A DNA stretch of 64,000 bases from Citrus sinensis (GCF_022201045.2 NC_068557.1:31907501-31971500), one strand, 5' to 3'. Shown: positions 1-14,367, counted from the first letter of the stretch. Notes: a model not told the origin generated them from the sequence alone. Translations and numbers: made by a program.

Positions 1-1311
<1,311 letters not shown>

Positions 1312-4027
1312 TTTCTCTTCTACTCTTCACTCACTAAAGGTGACCAACCTTGGTTTAGATCTCTCTTGATCCTTGGCAATACCTCTCTTAAATAAATAAT
1401 GAAGTGAGGGCAACTTCGGAATGGATAATAATAAAATATGACACAGTTGGGATGGTTATAAATTTAATTTTTTTCATTTATTGGGGTGATGACTCAGATG
1501 CTTTTGACCATGTGTAACATTTACTTTTAACCTCATTTTGTGTCGAGGGTTGGGAACCCCTTGTTTTGAAGTGAACAGAAGGTGCTGAAAGCAATAATGA
1601 CTCACAAAACTTTGCTGTTTTGGCGTCAATAAATTGAGTTAGGGTCTCGCTAGCACTTGATCCTACGGTCTTAGATGCATGCTCATCGATCCAGACCTAG
1701 ACTAGAACTAGAAGTTCTCGTGAGGAACCTTACTCAAAAACAAAATGGCATGCATGATGATTAAGATTTCGGGCAGCAGCGGGCAGTGAGTGAACATCAA
1801 TATATGGGATGGGTCCAAAAACATTTATGACTCTGCCTTTTTCTTTCTTTATTGGATTGGGACTTGGGAGCATGATCAGCCACTAGCCAGCCATACAAAT
1901 TGAAATTGTAATTGTAATTGGATTGCTAATTCCACTCTTGTTTTCCTTCCGCAGTCCTGCGACCGACACTAGTTGAAACATAACAAAAGACAAACAACCG
2001 AGAAAAGAAATAAAAAAAAAAGAAGGAAAATTTGTGATGGGAATGGAGGTTGAAACAATAAATTCATCCATGGTCAATAGCTAGCTGCTAGGTCTCTGGA
2101 TTTTTTTCTTTTTATTTTTTGCTGGAATTTATTTGTGGAAGCAGCTTAATTATATGTTAATGAATAAGAGTTAGTTCATTGATTAAAAAAAAAAAGAGCA
2201 GCAAAAATAATACCAGAAAAAGGTGAACAAAGCATCTCTAATTATTTTCCCAGTATGTAGTAATTTTGGGTACCTTGAAAGGACCCGCTAACCAACCATT
2301 TAAAGATACTTAGCAGAGGGCCGTGACTAGAACTTTTTTTTTTTTTCAATAATTTTGGCATTGCTGTTGTCTAATGTTGCCCATTTATGAAAGCAACAAA
2401 TTTCTTGTGAAAATATTATATAGAAATGAGCTTTCAATTTAGAAGTGAGATGCAAATGCACAGCTCCAATGATGATATAACATACCGATATTGCCAAATT
2501 AGTAGATAAGAAGTTCTTATCTCTGTGCCACTCAATTTAATAAGCCAAGGGGGGTAAAAGGGTTTATTAAATATGAAGTAACGTAATGAAGGCATATGGA
2601 ATCCGAATTGTTTACAAGGCAATAATACATTTTTCTATAGACTGATTTGGAATTAAAGAATGACAAGTTGTTTATTCGGCTTAACAACGGCTTTGACTTA
2701 ATTTCGGAGCCAAGCTCTCTTCAGTTACCCGCAATGCCCTTCACGATGCTGATTTAGTTTACATTGGAGATGAATTAATGAGCCTCTAATTTTATTGGTT
2801 GTTAAACTAATAATAACCCAATTATGTTCTAAAACTGATATCAAGAGAGAGGACATGCTCAAGTTCTCAACTCGATTGTGGTGGTAAGATGCTAAGTAAG
2901 TTGGGTTCACCACTGAAAGTTGATGGAGTTTTTGAACAAGACGGTATTTCCAAACGGCAAAGCGGCGTTAGGGTAAAAATAGTGAGCCGAGTCAGGTGGA
3001 AGGAAGCCAACAAAACTGGCCACCGACACTTGAGTATTCCCTCCTACTCGCTGTAGCACTATTACATCACCAGTGCTGTTTGATTGACATGCAATTCTAA
3101 AATCTTTGCCCCGACCCTACTCCGTGGCTAATATCTTAATCAACCTTGGATTATTTTTTTGGACTCCATTAATTCGTTGCCTCTTTTCTGCTTTGAATAA
3201 AGTGCTTCATTAAAAACCTTTTTCTTTATTAATAGTTAATCAATTAATTAATAATTTCTAGTATAGATATGCTCGAAAGCATGAAATCGAATCACCATTG
3301 CATAGAGATCCACAAATATGTATTAATTAGTCATTTAATGTAAAACCACGCCTGTTACTCATTTTTAATAAAATTGTTATTTCTCCTATACATGGACATT
3401 ACCTGATGATAAGTCACAGCAAATGTAAAAATACCCGTGGGCCATTTATTCTTTAAAATAAAAATAAAAATAAAATAAAAACAGGGGTAAATCACGCAAA
3501 TTAATTCAGGTATAATTAAATAACTAGCCAAAGGGGAATATTTTCACATGGACCAGGACCGCCCTGAGGCTTCGAGGAAAGTCCAAAGATTAAATTCTTC
3601 AACACACCCCCGCTTTCTTTAGTCTTTACGAAGTGGAGGCAACGATGATGATCACACTGTACGCACCAATCATAACTTGTCTATGGAAGCCACACAAGTA
3701 CAAGTGGGCAGCAACAAGAAAAACTTCAACATTACATATACTCTTTTCTAAGTGTTACAAACAAAATTTTCTTTCGTAACAGTTGTCATTCATGATCATT
3801 TTTGGCTTATCATTTTTACCAGTTGGGTCCTATATTCCAGCATTCTCGTCTGCGGGACCCAAAGGAATTGCAGGCTCTCGATGATACCTTTGCACTGCGA
3901 TATCATGACAATGGTGGATCCGCTGAGGACTTCCCATGTGAAAATAACCCCCAGCTCCTTTTATTTCACAACATTGTGCTTGACAGGCAGACTCATTCGT
4001 TATCCACAAGTAACTGCATGTTTCATT
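1312..4027. other. Intergenic spacer, no gene recognised
   Basis: This spacer separates the 5' end of the peroxidase gene from the 3' end of the TYW gene. It is AT-rich with short A and T runs (for example near 2188 and 2334) and has no open frame with recognisable protein similarity. The first few hundred bases should hold the peroxidase promoter. The part just below 4028 should hold the 3' UTR of the TYW gene. I see no tRNA, hairpin or transposon end that I can support. Confidence 0.6.
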
Positions 4028-7000
4028 TTATGTTTGGATCTGTCTGCATCCAACATCTGCAACAAGATGGCGAATATGGGGTGCATACCATTTAACTCTT
4101 TCAATATGTTCAATAGTAACTTCCCATCTATGACCTGCAAACAACCAATGTTGCCCTAGGTATCACAATCTCCAAGCCATGGTGGAAGTGACCATAAAAT
4201 GCAACATTTAACATGTTAGAGGAGTCATGATAATAGTACCTTCAGATCTAGCAATTTCATATATTGATTTTGATACATGTTCAGCCCACAACTTCTCCTC
4301 AGAATCCTTCACATTCCCATGCACATGTAATGTTCCCCCCTCACTCCTGCATTATCAGTTCCTAATTAAAATAGAGACAGGAAAAGTGGGTAATAGAGAA
4401 ATATGGAAACCTTGAAACGACTTTAAAGAGCTCAAAAATGTTTAATTGCATATTCAGATCAAGATATTTATAGTTAGGATACAACACCTTAATGCCTGTA
4501 CAGCAGTAACCCAGCTATTCTCACTTGTTGGAATAAGACCAAGACAGACCCGATTGGCAACTCCCTGAAAGGACAATGATTGTGGTGAATCACTCACGGT
4601 AATCCTGAGATTAAATGACATGCTACCTAGGCTATATGATCCAATTGAACAAAACCAGAATGCTATTCAACACAAGAAAATCTGGGTCTTCTACGTTGAA
4701 AGTTAAAATCAGGACCTAGTGTCTGCAAATGTAAGACCAATCTAAACTAAATCCATACAATTTCATAGAGGATTTTGACATGGCACCCATCCATTAATCA
4801 GCCCCAACCTTATACATTATTAGCAGACAATCTTCCATAACCAAGTTGTTGTAAGCATAGTCGATCCATGGATTACAAATATTTCTAATCATTTTTCTCA
4901 TCATCTTGTTAGGGCCTGGAAAGAAATTATTCCGGTTTAGCTAGTAAGTGTGATTATAGAATAAAAGTAATACACTATTTAACGGAGAATAATGAACATA
5001 CTTTTGGGGCTGTAAACCGGTTATCCCCTTCAAGTACAATACAGTGATCAGAAACAGAATTGGCCTGAAGATTATGTTTAAGTGCCTCAACAGCACACGG
5101 ATTCCATTCACAAGCATAAACTAGCCTTGCTTTCGCCCTGGTTGATCAACATGATCATACAAAATAAACACCAGCAAAATATAAGAATGATCAACCAGTT
5201 AAAAAATAGTAAGATGCACAATGTAGATACCCGTATTAATTAAAGCTCCTGGATCATAAAGTTTCAGAAAAATATGTATCTACGGGAACCATAAAAGAAA
5301 ACAACATTGCTTAGCCTGTCCCTAATCACAATTAAATTGTACATTGCTGGAGACAAATAAGAAAACTCTTTTTTGTAAGCAATAACCTCCCAACTTCCAT
5401 CACCTTAGATTCAACACATGAGAGATGTCTGGTCGTAAAAGACTGATGATATGAGTTCATCAAAACTTATAAGTGCGTGTATGGTACTGTGGGAGAGAGA
5501 AGCCCTAAGTTCACTGAAATTATAGAGCTTGGCAGTAATGAAGGACTGAGACAACAATGACTATACCATACCTGACAAGGAATGGCAGCACAAAATATCC
5601 AATACCAGCAAACAGATCCACAATAACTTCATCTTTACAGTCTAAACGGGCCATACGAAGCTTTTCAGAGAGATTTCCCCAGGAGAACATGCACTTGGTA
5701 GCATCAAAGGAATAGAGAATACCATTCTCACAATGTTTGACCCAACCATTATCTCCAACAAGAATCTCCAAAGCACTATCCCTCGTTCCAGTCGGTGCAA
5801 CTCGACCCTTAGGAAGTTTCAACAAACTGATGTAATGGATATAGGATCACAAAAGTTCATAACAGCAATTAGAGGCACAAAGCAATTTTAGTGAGTAAAT
5901 TTCACTAGATTTACTATGACGTACCCTATCTGAACACAGTTTATGACTTTCTAGCTTCCTGAATTTTTATTTATAATATAAAGGAATAGTTGAATAACAT
6001 ATCATAATTTTTTAAGCTGACAGCAAAAGGTAAAATTATATCAATGCCATTCTCATTTATTATGTACTTTGATAAGTTCAAGAAATGCATATAGAAAAGA
6101 ATGTGATGTGAATTTAGAAATGAACATGATTTGGAAAAATGCATTTAAATCACTTCAAAGGCAGGCATCAGCAAGCTCAGCATAAGCTTTTATGTAATAC
6201 ATGCAAACAGCTTACTTGACGAGCAAGATGAGAAGTATTAAGTATCTTGGCAACAGCAGGCCAGAGCTCGCCGCCAATTGAGTCCCACACTGGATCCTTG
6301 AAGGATGTCACTGGAAGCACAACAATATCCCCCAACCGTTCCCATCTGATGGAGACAAAAGATGTTAACAAGTCATGGCCATTAGATCCACATAAAGAAC
6401 CATAAATTTTTGAGAGAATGACCATATGTCCCATCTTAAGTAGACATACAACTACCGAAGAAGCAAAGTTATGAGGAACAAACCTAGATGGTAGCTGCTC
6501 TAAAAGCCTAGCTGACAGACCTTTTTGCTCGATCAAAGAGGCTACAGCTTCAGTCATTGCTTTAAAGGGAGACTTAGGAGCTCTTTTGACTTCAACAGCT
6601 TCATCCATCTGTTTAGTGGCACCACATTCCTTAAGAAAATGCAAGGCTGTTGCACAGGAGGTTTCATCGAGCAACACCCCTCCTGTATATGGTTTAGACA
6701 AATCAATAGTATTCAAACCTTCTGATTCACCTCCAGAATGAAGCTGCTTTTCTTGGAATATAGCACAAAATTTTTCAGTCACAGGAAAACATATACGTTT
6801 TCCATCCTCCTGCTGATGAGGCTTCCTTCCAAGATGTAACCATCCAAACTTCTTCAAAATGTCCTTCCCAAACTTTGCATACTTTTTATCAAGTTCCACT
6901 ACCCAGTGTGAAGCAGCCATCTGATGCCCATCATTTACAGGATGTTTAGCCTCAGAATTGAAGTCAGAACTTTCAGTTAAAGTCTGTGTGTTCCCAAGTT

Positions 7001-9623
7001 CTAAAGCTTGGAAGTTAACATTCTTTTCTCCTGTTACCCCTTCATAATGGTGAGTGACAAGCTTTTCTCCCATCTCAGGAGGTATGTTACAGTCATCTAA
7101 AGACATAAGTGGTACAGAGGACAAGTTGATTTTCACTGGCTCACTGAACTTTGTTCCAAAAGCATAGCAAGCTGCACCACCACCAATCATAATAAGATCA
7201 TCGTCAACAACGTTGGCTGTAGACCGTACAAATAATTCTTTGCACACATAATTGAGCTTCAAGTGTTTCCAGATATGGAGCTGGAGATCAAGTAATGACA
7301 ACTCTTGATAATTTTGTCTAACTGGACAACCCCCAAAGAGTCCAAGATAATTTTTGTAAAGGAACATTGTGTGGGAGAACCTAGCATGTGGACTTCTTGC
7401 TGCTATATCTTCCTTCTTCCATAAGCATGCGTGAACATCAAAAGTGTATAAGTCCCCGAGGGCTTTCTCCCCATTGTACCCTCCAAACATGTATAACCGA
7501 GAACCATATGCCAACATTGAGTGAGAATGACGGGCGCATGGCCCTTCCCCATTAATTAATAATTCCTTCCACTGCAGGGTATCAGTGTCGAGCACATGCA
7601 AAGATGAAAAAATTGTATCATTGTTAAGTCCGCCAAATACATATATCTTTGAGCCTATAACAGCTGCAGCATGTCGATGCCTGTATAGAATACATATAAA
7701 AACACATATGGATAAAAAATTAAGAACAAATTGGTATAGATCATAATGTGGACAAAAAATTAAATATCAATAATGAGATATGAAAATTGATGAAGTAGAA
7801 GGAGGATGTACTAATCAGCTTCCAAGTACCAAGATTGATAATTATCTCTATAATAATGTATGTAGCATGCACTATTATGCCAAAACAACAAGCATCAAAC
7901 AGAGGTAGGAGCATAAATGCGATGAAGAAATCACCTGGGCTGAAAGACACTGCCAGAACATTCTAATAAAGTCCATTTACTCTTAGCCATATTGAAAACC
8001 CACACATCACTCAGTATGTTCAAAGGATCAGCCCTGCCTCCGATAATAAACATGTGGTCTCCAATCAAAGAAGATGTGTGACCCAAGCGTGGAGATGGAC
8101 TGCCCTCAGTGTGAATAGCTTTTATCGTTCCTTGTAATGGATCAAGCAGAAAAAGATCATTTCTACGTGCATGTCTTCCCATACCCCCAAAACCACCAAA
8201 TACAAGAATCTGAGAGTCATTGATCGAGTTTCCCAGGATGCAAGCAGAATGACCCCAAAGGAATAGCTTCTCCACAGGTTCACCAGCAATCACTATCCGG
8301 CTAACTGATAGACCGCAACTAGGAACTCCTGGTGGCCCTGTCAATGATTCAAAGACTCAAACTCGCTGTCACATTAAAAGGAAATGTCTCCTGCAATCAA
8401 ATATATGTTAGTATGTAATAGCACTGCTCAATGAATGTACACACGACTCTTATGGTTCTTGCAAGTTGCATCTTTGCATTCTCTTATACACTCTTTAAGG
8501 GTTCTGTTAGTTTATTAACCTGCGAACTCAAGCTCAATACAAAAAGAGAAATACAAGAATTAAAACACAGATGGCACAAAGTTAACTCCGGTTAGCAGGC
8601 CAGTAGCTTCAATTTCACACTCTTGCAAGAATTTTAGGAAGAAACACGCTCAACATGGGTTAATGTTTTAAAACATTTGTTCTTTTGACAAGTTAACCAA
8701 AACTCTAGCACAGTCTCCATGGTTCTCATTTCTATATCTTAACACTACCCTCATGTAACACGCATTCCATCAAAAAGTCACATAAATAAGAACACACTAC
8801 CATGAGTGTCTTAGCAAATTGCAATTGCAGTGCTGTGATATGAAATAGAATAGTGAGCACTTCAGTTACTGCTGAGCTTTCAAAATTCAAAAGTGACGAA
8901 GCAGAAGCACGGCAGTTACAAACAAACAAGTCCTGAATTAATTAATCAAATATTACCATCAACATTCTTCGTCAGATCCCCGCAATTCTGGTGTTCGTCC
9001 TTGCTAGAAACAGAGGAACCCACCATAAAATTAAAAGCCTGCAAAAACCCGTCAATCCTCCTGCTATTAGCTTCCAATTTCTGATTAGCAATCCCAACAA
9101 GAAACCTAACATAATCTTGGGACACTAAAACGTTGCCACTCTCTCCTAAGGGAACCTCAAGCCTCAAGGAACACCGTATCCCAACAATAACGCGCTTCTT
9201 GACACTCGTGACCCCGCTCTCCCTCAACCCAGAAGACACCGCGATAGAAACCAAAGCCTCAGCCGACTCAACGTCCCGGCACTCCACCGCCACAATCAAC
9301 GGCTCGAAGCGGAAAACGAGCTGGTCCCGAGTGGGGGAGGACGGAGTTGTGTGGGTGGGGAAGAAGAGTAGGGAGAGGACGGAGTCCACGTCAGCCGGGT
9401 CGTGGGTGATGAAAAGCCACGTGCCGCCTTTGGGTTTATTGACGGGGTGGGAGAAAATGGAGATACGGCCGGAGCATGAGCTGGTGGTGTAGTAGTTTGG
9501 GTGACTGTTGATCGCGTTCAGGAGAGGGATTATGGGTGTGTCTAACGTGCCTTTCGGCGATTTGTCTGTCGCGGACGAACTCAGTGACGCTAGCGTTGCT
9601 GCTTTTCGTTGCTCGAACGACAT
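4028..9623 (-). CDS. TYW2/3/4: tRNA wybutosine-synthesizing protein 2/3/4 (TYW3-Kelch-TYW2 fusion)
   Basis: Plant multidomain enzyme that makes the wybutosine-type base at position 37 of tRNA-Phe. Eight exons on the minus strand: 9623-8957, about 8337-7935, 7680-6216, 5807-5572, 5137-5002, 4564-4488, 4346-4240 and 4134-4028, giving about 1065 residues (the Arabidopsis protein is about 995). The start at 9623 gives MSFEQRKAATL, the family start; an upstream in-frame extension lacks an ATG. Residues 1-222 are the TYW3 methyltransferase module (TTSSCSGRIS). Kelch repeats (TYW4-like) follow at about 240-520, with repeated GG pairs as in FGGFGGMGRHARRN and IGGRADPLN. The TYW2 aminocarboxypropyl-transferase/Met-10-like module ends the protein, with the SAM-binding motif DLFAGIGYF near residue 910 and ACEWNP just after. 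The exon 2 acceptor is uncertain: 8337 and 8355 both keep the frame, while the strongest-looking acceptor (exon from 8390) causes early termination. Confidence 0.92.
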
Positions 9624-11892
9624 ATTTTCCTTCTTTCCTGTCTGTGGAGACCGAATCGCCGAGCGGGCAAAACCCTCGTCAACTCTCACTCTCCCTCTCC
9701 CGGGCGGCACTTGCTGAATGGCGAATTGAGAGGGGTAATTTAGACATTTCGTGTAGCCATGTTAGGACCCTTGCTTTATTAAATTATATTGAACAAGGTC
9801 ACGGCCTATTCATTTTCGGCACATGGGTCCATAACAAAAACATAGCCTCCTCTCACTCACCCTCAACTAACCCACATCGATCGACGGTCATTTACTTCCG
9901 CGGCCTGAATAACAGCCCGGGGCGAAGTCAGTAACATTTTCTAAGCTTTTTTTTTTTTAAATTAAAAAAAATCTTAAACTAAAGTCGTTAAATCAAATCA
10001 TAACATTAAATTAACAATTTTTTTTATTTCAGAAATATCTTGTAAATTAAGTTCAATTAATAAAATAAATTATCAACTTTAAAGTTGTGATTATAATGTC
10101 CTGTAGGCACAATACTTCATAGTCCAATCCATTAGATGTTTCTAGTTTATTAATATTCAGTCTGTAAAGTACCGTACCCTTAAGTGAACATAACGGACTC
10201 AAACTTTAAGGAATTATCTTGTGATTATAAATTTACTTGAGAAAGAAAAAAAAAATTAAAAAGGATGGAGTAGAGAAGAAGCTGAGAAAAATGATTGTAT
10301 GTGGCAATTTTGTAAAATATAGTGGTGATAGTTAGCTTCATAAATACTATACTGTAATTTTGTGGTCAACGTTACTATTATGGTAAAAAGAAATAAAAAT
10401 TTTTTGACAAGACTATCAGAATGATCTACTAATACAAACCTTTACATAACTAATTAATTAATTAATTACACTAACTTCTGCAAATTTAGCAGGGGACAAA
10501 AAAAAAAAATGAAGAAGAAAGAAACTCTGCAAGCTGGTGACTGCACCTCCACTTGGATGTATCGAGTTATCTTTCGCCTGATGATCATGATATCGTTGAT
10601 GGTGATGAGTTGTATTTTGAAGTCCAATACTAATGATATTAATCACTTTCACCAGCATTTAAAAAATAAATAAAAGATCACTTTCACCATATAATAAATA
10701 TATTCATACTCTTAGTTTATGTGATTAAATGATTGAAAACTCCATTTTAACTAACAATTGCCTATTTAATCTATAATAAATAATTTAAATTTGTAGTTAG
10801 CATATATCAATTTACCAATGATATTAATCCATCTTTTTGGATTAGAGCTTTTGAATTAAGGTAACTAAGGGATAAGTTAAAAAAGTAAGAAAAATATGCA
10901 TTCTGGCATACTACAAAATAAAATAAACTTTTTGACACTCCTCAAAAATCTCTCTTAAAACTCCTTTTTAATTGCAACTACTTAAATAACGTTATACAAA
11001 TTAATTCATTTATTGTTCCGAATGGTGATTCATTTTAATACTTAAATAAATTATTCTTTAAACAAATTTTTTATACCCACATATTTTATAATTTATATTT
11101 ATGTTTTCAATTTTAATTGAATTTTTTAAAGAAAAATTTAGAGTTATGAGATAGAAATATTATAAAAAGAAAAAATTTAAAATAAATTTAATATTTTAGG
11201 ATTTGTATATAATTTAACATGAAGTATTTTTTTTGAGTAAAATTCTATAGAAAGATGGTTAATTTTAATAAATATGAATTTATATCCCATTTATATTTTA
11301 TCAAAAGATATTTTAGAAAATAAATTCAAAAGAGCGTGATCGTTGTCGTTGTCTATTCGAAGGGGCTTTTCGTATGGCCCACTGAACGAAGTGTCCGTTC
11401 AAACCTCTTGGATCCAAACCCAGACAACCCTAAACCCGTTGAAGTTGATTGGGTCTTGGCGTGGGGCGTCTCACGCTAACATGAAGGTGGATTTCGAAGT
11501 GGCAAGGAGTTTAGTTAGTTTCTGGCAACAGTTTGTGCGAAAATTGAAACCAGTTTCCTGTCTTCCCCCCATAATCAGTTAAGCCGCTACTCTTTTTCTC
11601 TCTTCTCGTTGCAAGAAAGAGGCTTCGAAGGTAGCCTGTTTCAGTCTCTCCGTTTCTTTGTTTAGTTAAATTTCTGATTTTTATTTCTCTCTTCGCTCCT
11701 AACTATTACTTTAGTGTTCTTTTGCATGAGAGCCACTAGGGTTTATTGCTCTGTGCAATTGTGATTTTTGTATATTCAGGCCTGTTTATTCCACTTTCCC
11801 ATTATTAGAAACTTATACTGAACCAGGTTTGCTCTCTTTTGCTTCTTCATTGCAGAGACTGTTTCATTTATGAATTGGGTTTTGAGCATTCT
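9624..11892. other. Divergent intergenic region between TYW and PPR genes
   Basis: Holds the promoters of two divergent genes. The part next to TYW (to about 9930) is less AT-rich; the middle (9950-11330) is strongly AT-rich with no recognisable gene. From about 11340 the sequence becomes pyrimidine-rich and transcript-like. A plausible 5' UTR intron of the PPR gene runs from a GT at 11641 to an AG at 11854-11855. The open frame at 11343-11582 lacks an ATG at its start, has no family features and is probably untranslated leader. Confidence 0.5.
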
Positions 11893-11941
11893 ATGTTTTC
11901 AGCCTTTTGTAATTGTTTGTACAAAAGTAACAGTCCTTTAA
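11870..11941 (+). promoter_or_regulatory. Upstream ORF overlapping the PPR start codon
   Basis: An ATG at 11870 opens a 23-codon frame (MNWVLSILCFQPF...) that stops with TAA at 11939-11941. It begins 23 nt before the PPR ATG at 11893 and runs past it in another frame. Ribosomes starting at 11870 could not simply reinitiate at 11893, so it should lower translation of the main protein if it is in the mature leader. It lies just after the candidate leader acceptor at 11855, so it would be retained after splicing. Confidence 0.55.
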
Positions 11942-13869
11942 GCCGAGCGTTTCACGTGGGTAAGCAATTTGCTAACCCGAGTACCGAAGATATTGTTTTC
12001 AGAGCAATTTGTGTAAATTTAAGGCAAAGGAAATGGAAAATTTTGGAGCAAATGGCTCCAAGTCTCACAAATTCATTGGTAAATCGTGTTGTTTCCGAGT
12101 TCCGAAAGTCACCCAAGTTAGCTTTGGAATTTTACACTTGGGTTGGAGAGAACAACCGCTTTTCACACTCATTAGAATCTTCTTGTGCTATAGTTCATTT
12201 GTTAGTCAATTGGAGGAGATTCGATGATGCATTGTTGTTAATGGGGAATTTAATGAGTGCAAATAGTGTGTCCCCATTGGAATTTCTGGAAGGTTTGCTT
12301 GATAGTTATGAAATATGCAAGGCTACTCCAGCCGTGTTCGATGCCTTGGTTAGGGCTTGTACTCAAATTGGAGCCACTGAAGGTGCTTATGATGTGATTC
12401 AAAAGTTGAAAGTGAAGGGGCATTCAGTTTCGATTCATGCTTGGAATAATTTTTTGAGTCATCTTGTGAAGTTAAATGAGATTGGTAGGTTCTGGAAACT
12501 GTATAAGGAAATGGTGTCTTGTGGATATGTTGAGAATGTCAATACTTTTAACTTAGTTATTTATGCACTTTGTAAAGAATGTAAACTAGAAGAAGCATTA
12601 TCATTGTATTATAGGATGTTGAAGAGTGGCATCTGGCCAAATGTTGTTTGTTTCAATATGATAATTAATGAAGCTTGCCAGGTTGGTGACCTGGAATTTG
12701 CCTTGAAGCTTTTTCGGAAGATGGGAGTAATGTCAGGAGATAGTGTTTTGCCCAATTCAGTGACACACAATTGTATCATTAATGGCTTTTGCAAATTAGG
12801 AAGAGTAGAATTTGCTGAAGAAATCCGTTATGCCATGATTAAGGCTGGAATTGACTGTAATGTAAGGACCTATGCAACTTTGATAGACGGGTATGCAAGA
12901 GGAGGGAGCTCAGAGGAGGCACTGAGGTTGTGTGATGAAATGGTGAAGAGGGGCTTGATGCCTAATAATGTGGTTTACAATTCAACCATTCATTGGCTTT
13001 TTGCAGAAGGAGATGTGGAGGGAGCTTTGTTTGTATTATCTGACATGATTGATAAGCATATATGCCCTGATCACTTCACTTACTCTATTCTCACAAAGGG
13101 GCTTTGTAGAAATGGATGTGTGAAGCAAGCTTTCAAATTACATAACCAAGTTCTAGAGGAACACATGGTAGGAGATGCGTATTCATACAATATCCTTATC
13201 AATTATCTCTGCAAAAGTAATAATTTAGCAGCAGCAAAGCAGCTATTAAGCAGTATGATTGTTCGTGGTTTGATTCCTGACATTATTACTTATGGTACTT
13301 TGATTGATGGGTACTGTAAGGGAGGCAATATAGAAGGTGCAGTTCAGGTTTATGAAAATATGAAAAAGGTGGAGAAAAAACCCAACTTGGTAATATACAA
13401 TTCCATTATAAATGGCTTATGCAAGGATGCATCTCTAGATGCTGCAAAATCTTTGTTACAAGCGTCGCAGCGGATAGGTTTACTTGATGCCATAACCTAT
13501 AACACCTTGATAAATGGATATTTCATCAATGGGAAGATCGCCGAGGCATTTGCTATGTTTTCTGAAATGAGAAATGTGGGGATTGCAGTTAACAAAGTTG
13601 GCTACAATATATTGATAAACTTTTTATGTAAATTTGGGTGTTATCAACAAGCAAGAGAGCTTATGAAGGTGATGATTCTGCATGGCATTATTCCGGATTA
13701 TGTAACATACACTACTCTTGTTACCAGGTTTAGTAAGAATTGCAGTCCAGAGGAAGTGATTGAATTGCACGACGACATGGTGCTCAGTGGAGTAAGTCCT
13801 GATAATCAAACATACAATGCCATAATTAGCCCTCTTCTTGGAGAAAAAAGTGCTGAGGATCAAGTTTAA
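11893..13869 (+). CDS. Pentatricopeptide repeat protein, At1g11710-like, probably mitochondrial
   Basis: Intronless gene of 658 codons. PPR proteins bind single-stranded organellar RNA and direct its processing, editing or translation. The N-terminus (MFSAFCNCLYKS...) is basic and Ser-rich, as in an organelle targeting peptide. From about residue 150 to the end there are about a dozen P-type repeats of about 35 residues, with recurrent motifs such as TFNLVIYALCKECKLEEAL, TYATLIDGYARGGSSEEAL, TYGTLIDGYCKGGNIEGAV and TYTTLVTRFSKNCSPEEVI. No E or DYW editing domain follows. The collinear match from FRAICVNLRQRKWKILEQ onward is to the family member I remember as At1g11710. The ATG at 11893 is the first in frame; upstream the frame has only a TTG. 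A short uORF overlaps this start. The RNA target cannot be inferred here. Confidence 0.92.
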   Translation: MFSAFCNCLYKSNSPLSRAFHVGKQFANPSTEDIVFRAICVNLRQRKWKILEQMAPSLTNSLVNRVVSEFRKSPKLALEFYTWVGENNRFSHSLESSCAIVHLLVNWRRFDDALLLMGNLMSANSVSPLEFLEGLLDSYEICKATPAVFDALVRACTQIGATEGAYDVIQKLKVKGHSVSIHAWNNFLSHLVKLNEIGRFWKLYKEMVSCGYVENVNTFNLVIYALCKECKLEEALSLYYRMLKSGIWPNVVCFNMIINEACQVGDLEFALKLFRKMGVMSGDSVLPNSVTHNCIINGFCKLGRVEFAEEIRYAMIKAGIDCNVRTYATLIDGYARGGSSEEALRLCDEMVKRGLMPNNVVYNSTIHWLFAEGDVEGALFVLSDMIDKHICPDHFTYSILTKGLCRNGCVKQAFKLHNQVLEEHMVGDAYSYNILINYLCKSNNLAAAKQLLSSMIVRGLIPDIITYGTLIDGYCKGGNIEGAVQVYENMKKVEKKPNLVIYNSIINGLCKDASLDAAKSLLQASQRIGLLDAITYNTLINGYFINGKIAEAFAMFSEMRNVGIAVNKVGYNILINFLCKFGCYQQARELMKVMILHGIIPDYVTYTTLVTRFSKNCSPEEVIELHDDMVLSGVSPDNQTYNAIISPLLGEKSAEDQV

Positions 13870-14335
13870 CTGGATTTGCTTTTCAAATGTTTTGGGATGT
13901 ATCTAATTCGTGGGAAAGGAAAAAATTAATATTGCCATTTATTTTGTTTTCAATTGCATTTAATTAAATGAATAGAGATCTTTAAACTCAGATTTTTATA
14001 TTGCTCATCTCTTTTTTTTTTAAAAAAAAAAAAAAAAACCCTTTTCCCCTCTTTTTTCTGTGCCTGAGAGTATAACTTTATGACTGCATGGTTGCTGCGC
14101 CCATATGATCCATACATAGTTCTTAATTTTGGAGTGGACAGATATCCTGCAAGGTGCTCCTGTCTGTTTACTAATGTTGGAATTGACAATCCCACGAATA
14201 ATTGTGTCGGTGTCAAATTCACCCTCATTTTTCTTCATTTTCCATTAAGGGAAGGATTGATATAGCAACCATTGCCATTTGCAATGAGAAAAACAGAAAA
14301 TATATCAAATGGCAGAATTTTTTCTCAAAGCGGCT

Positions 14336-14367
<32 letters not shown>

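Noticed and set aside
11343-11582. 79-codon frame before the PPR gene
   Set aside because: Begins without ATG, has no domain and sits where the PPR leader is expected.
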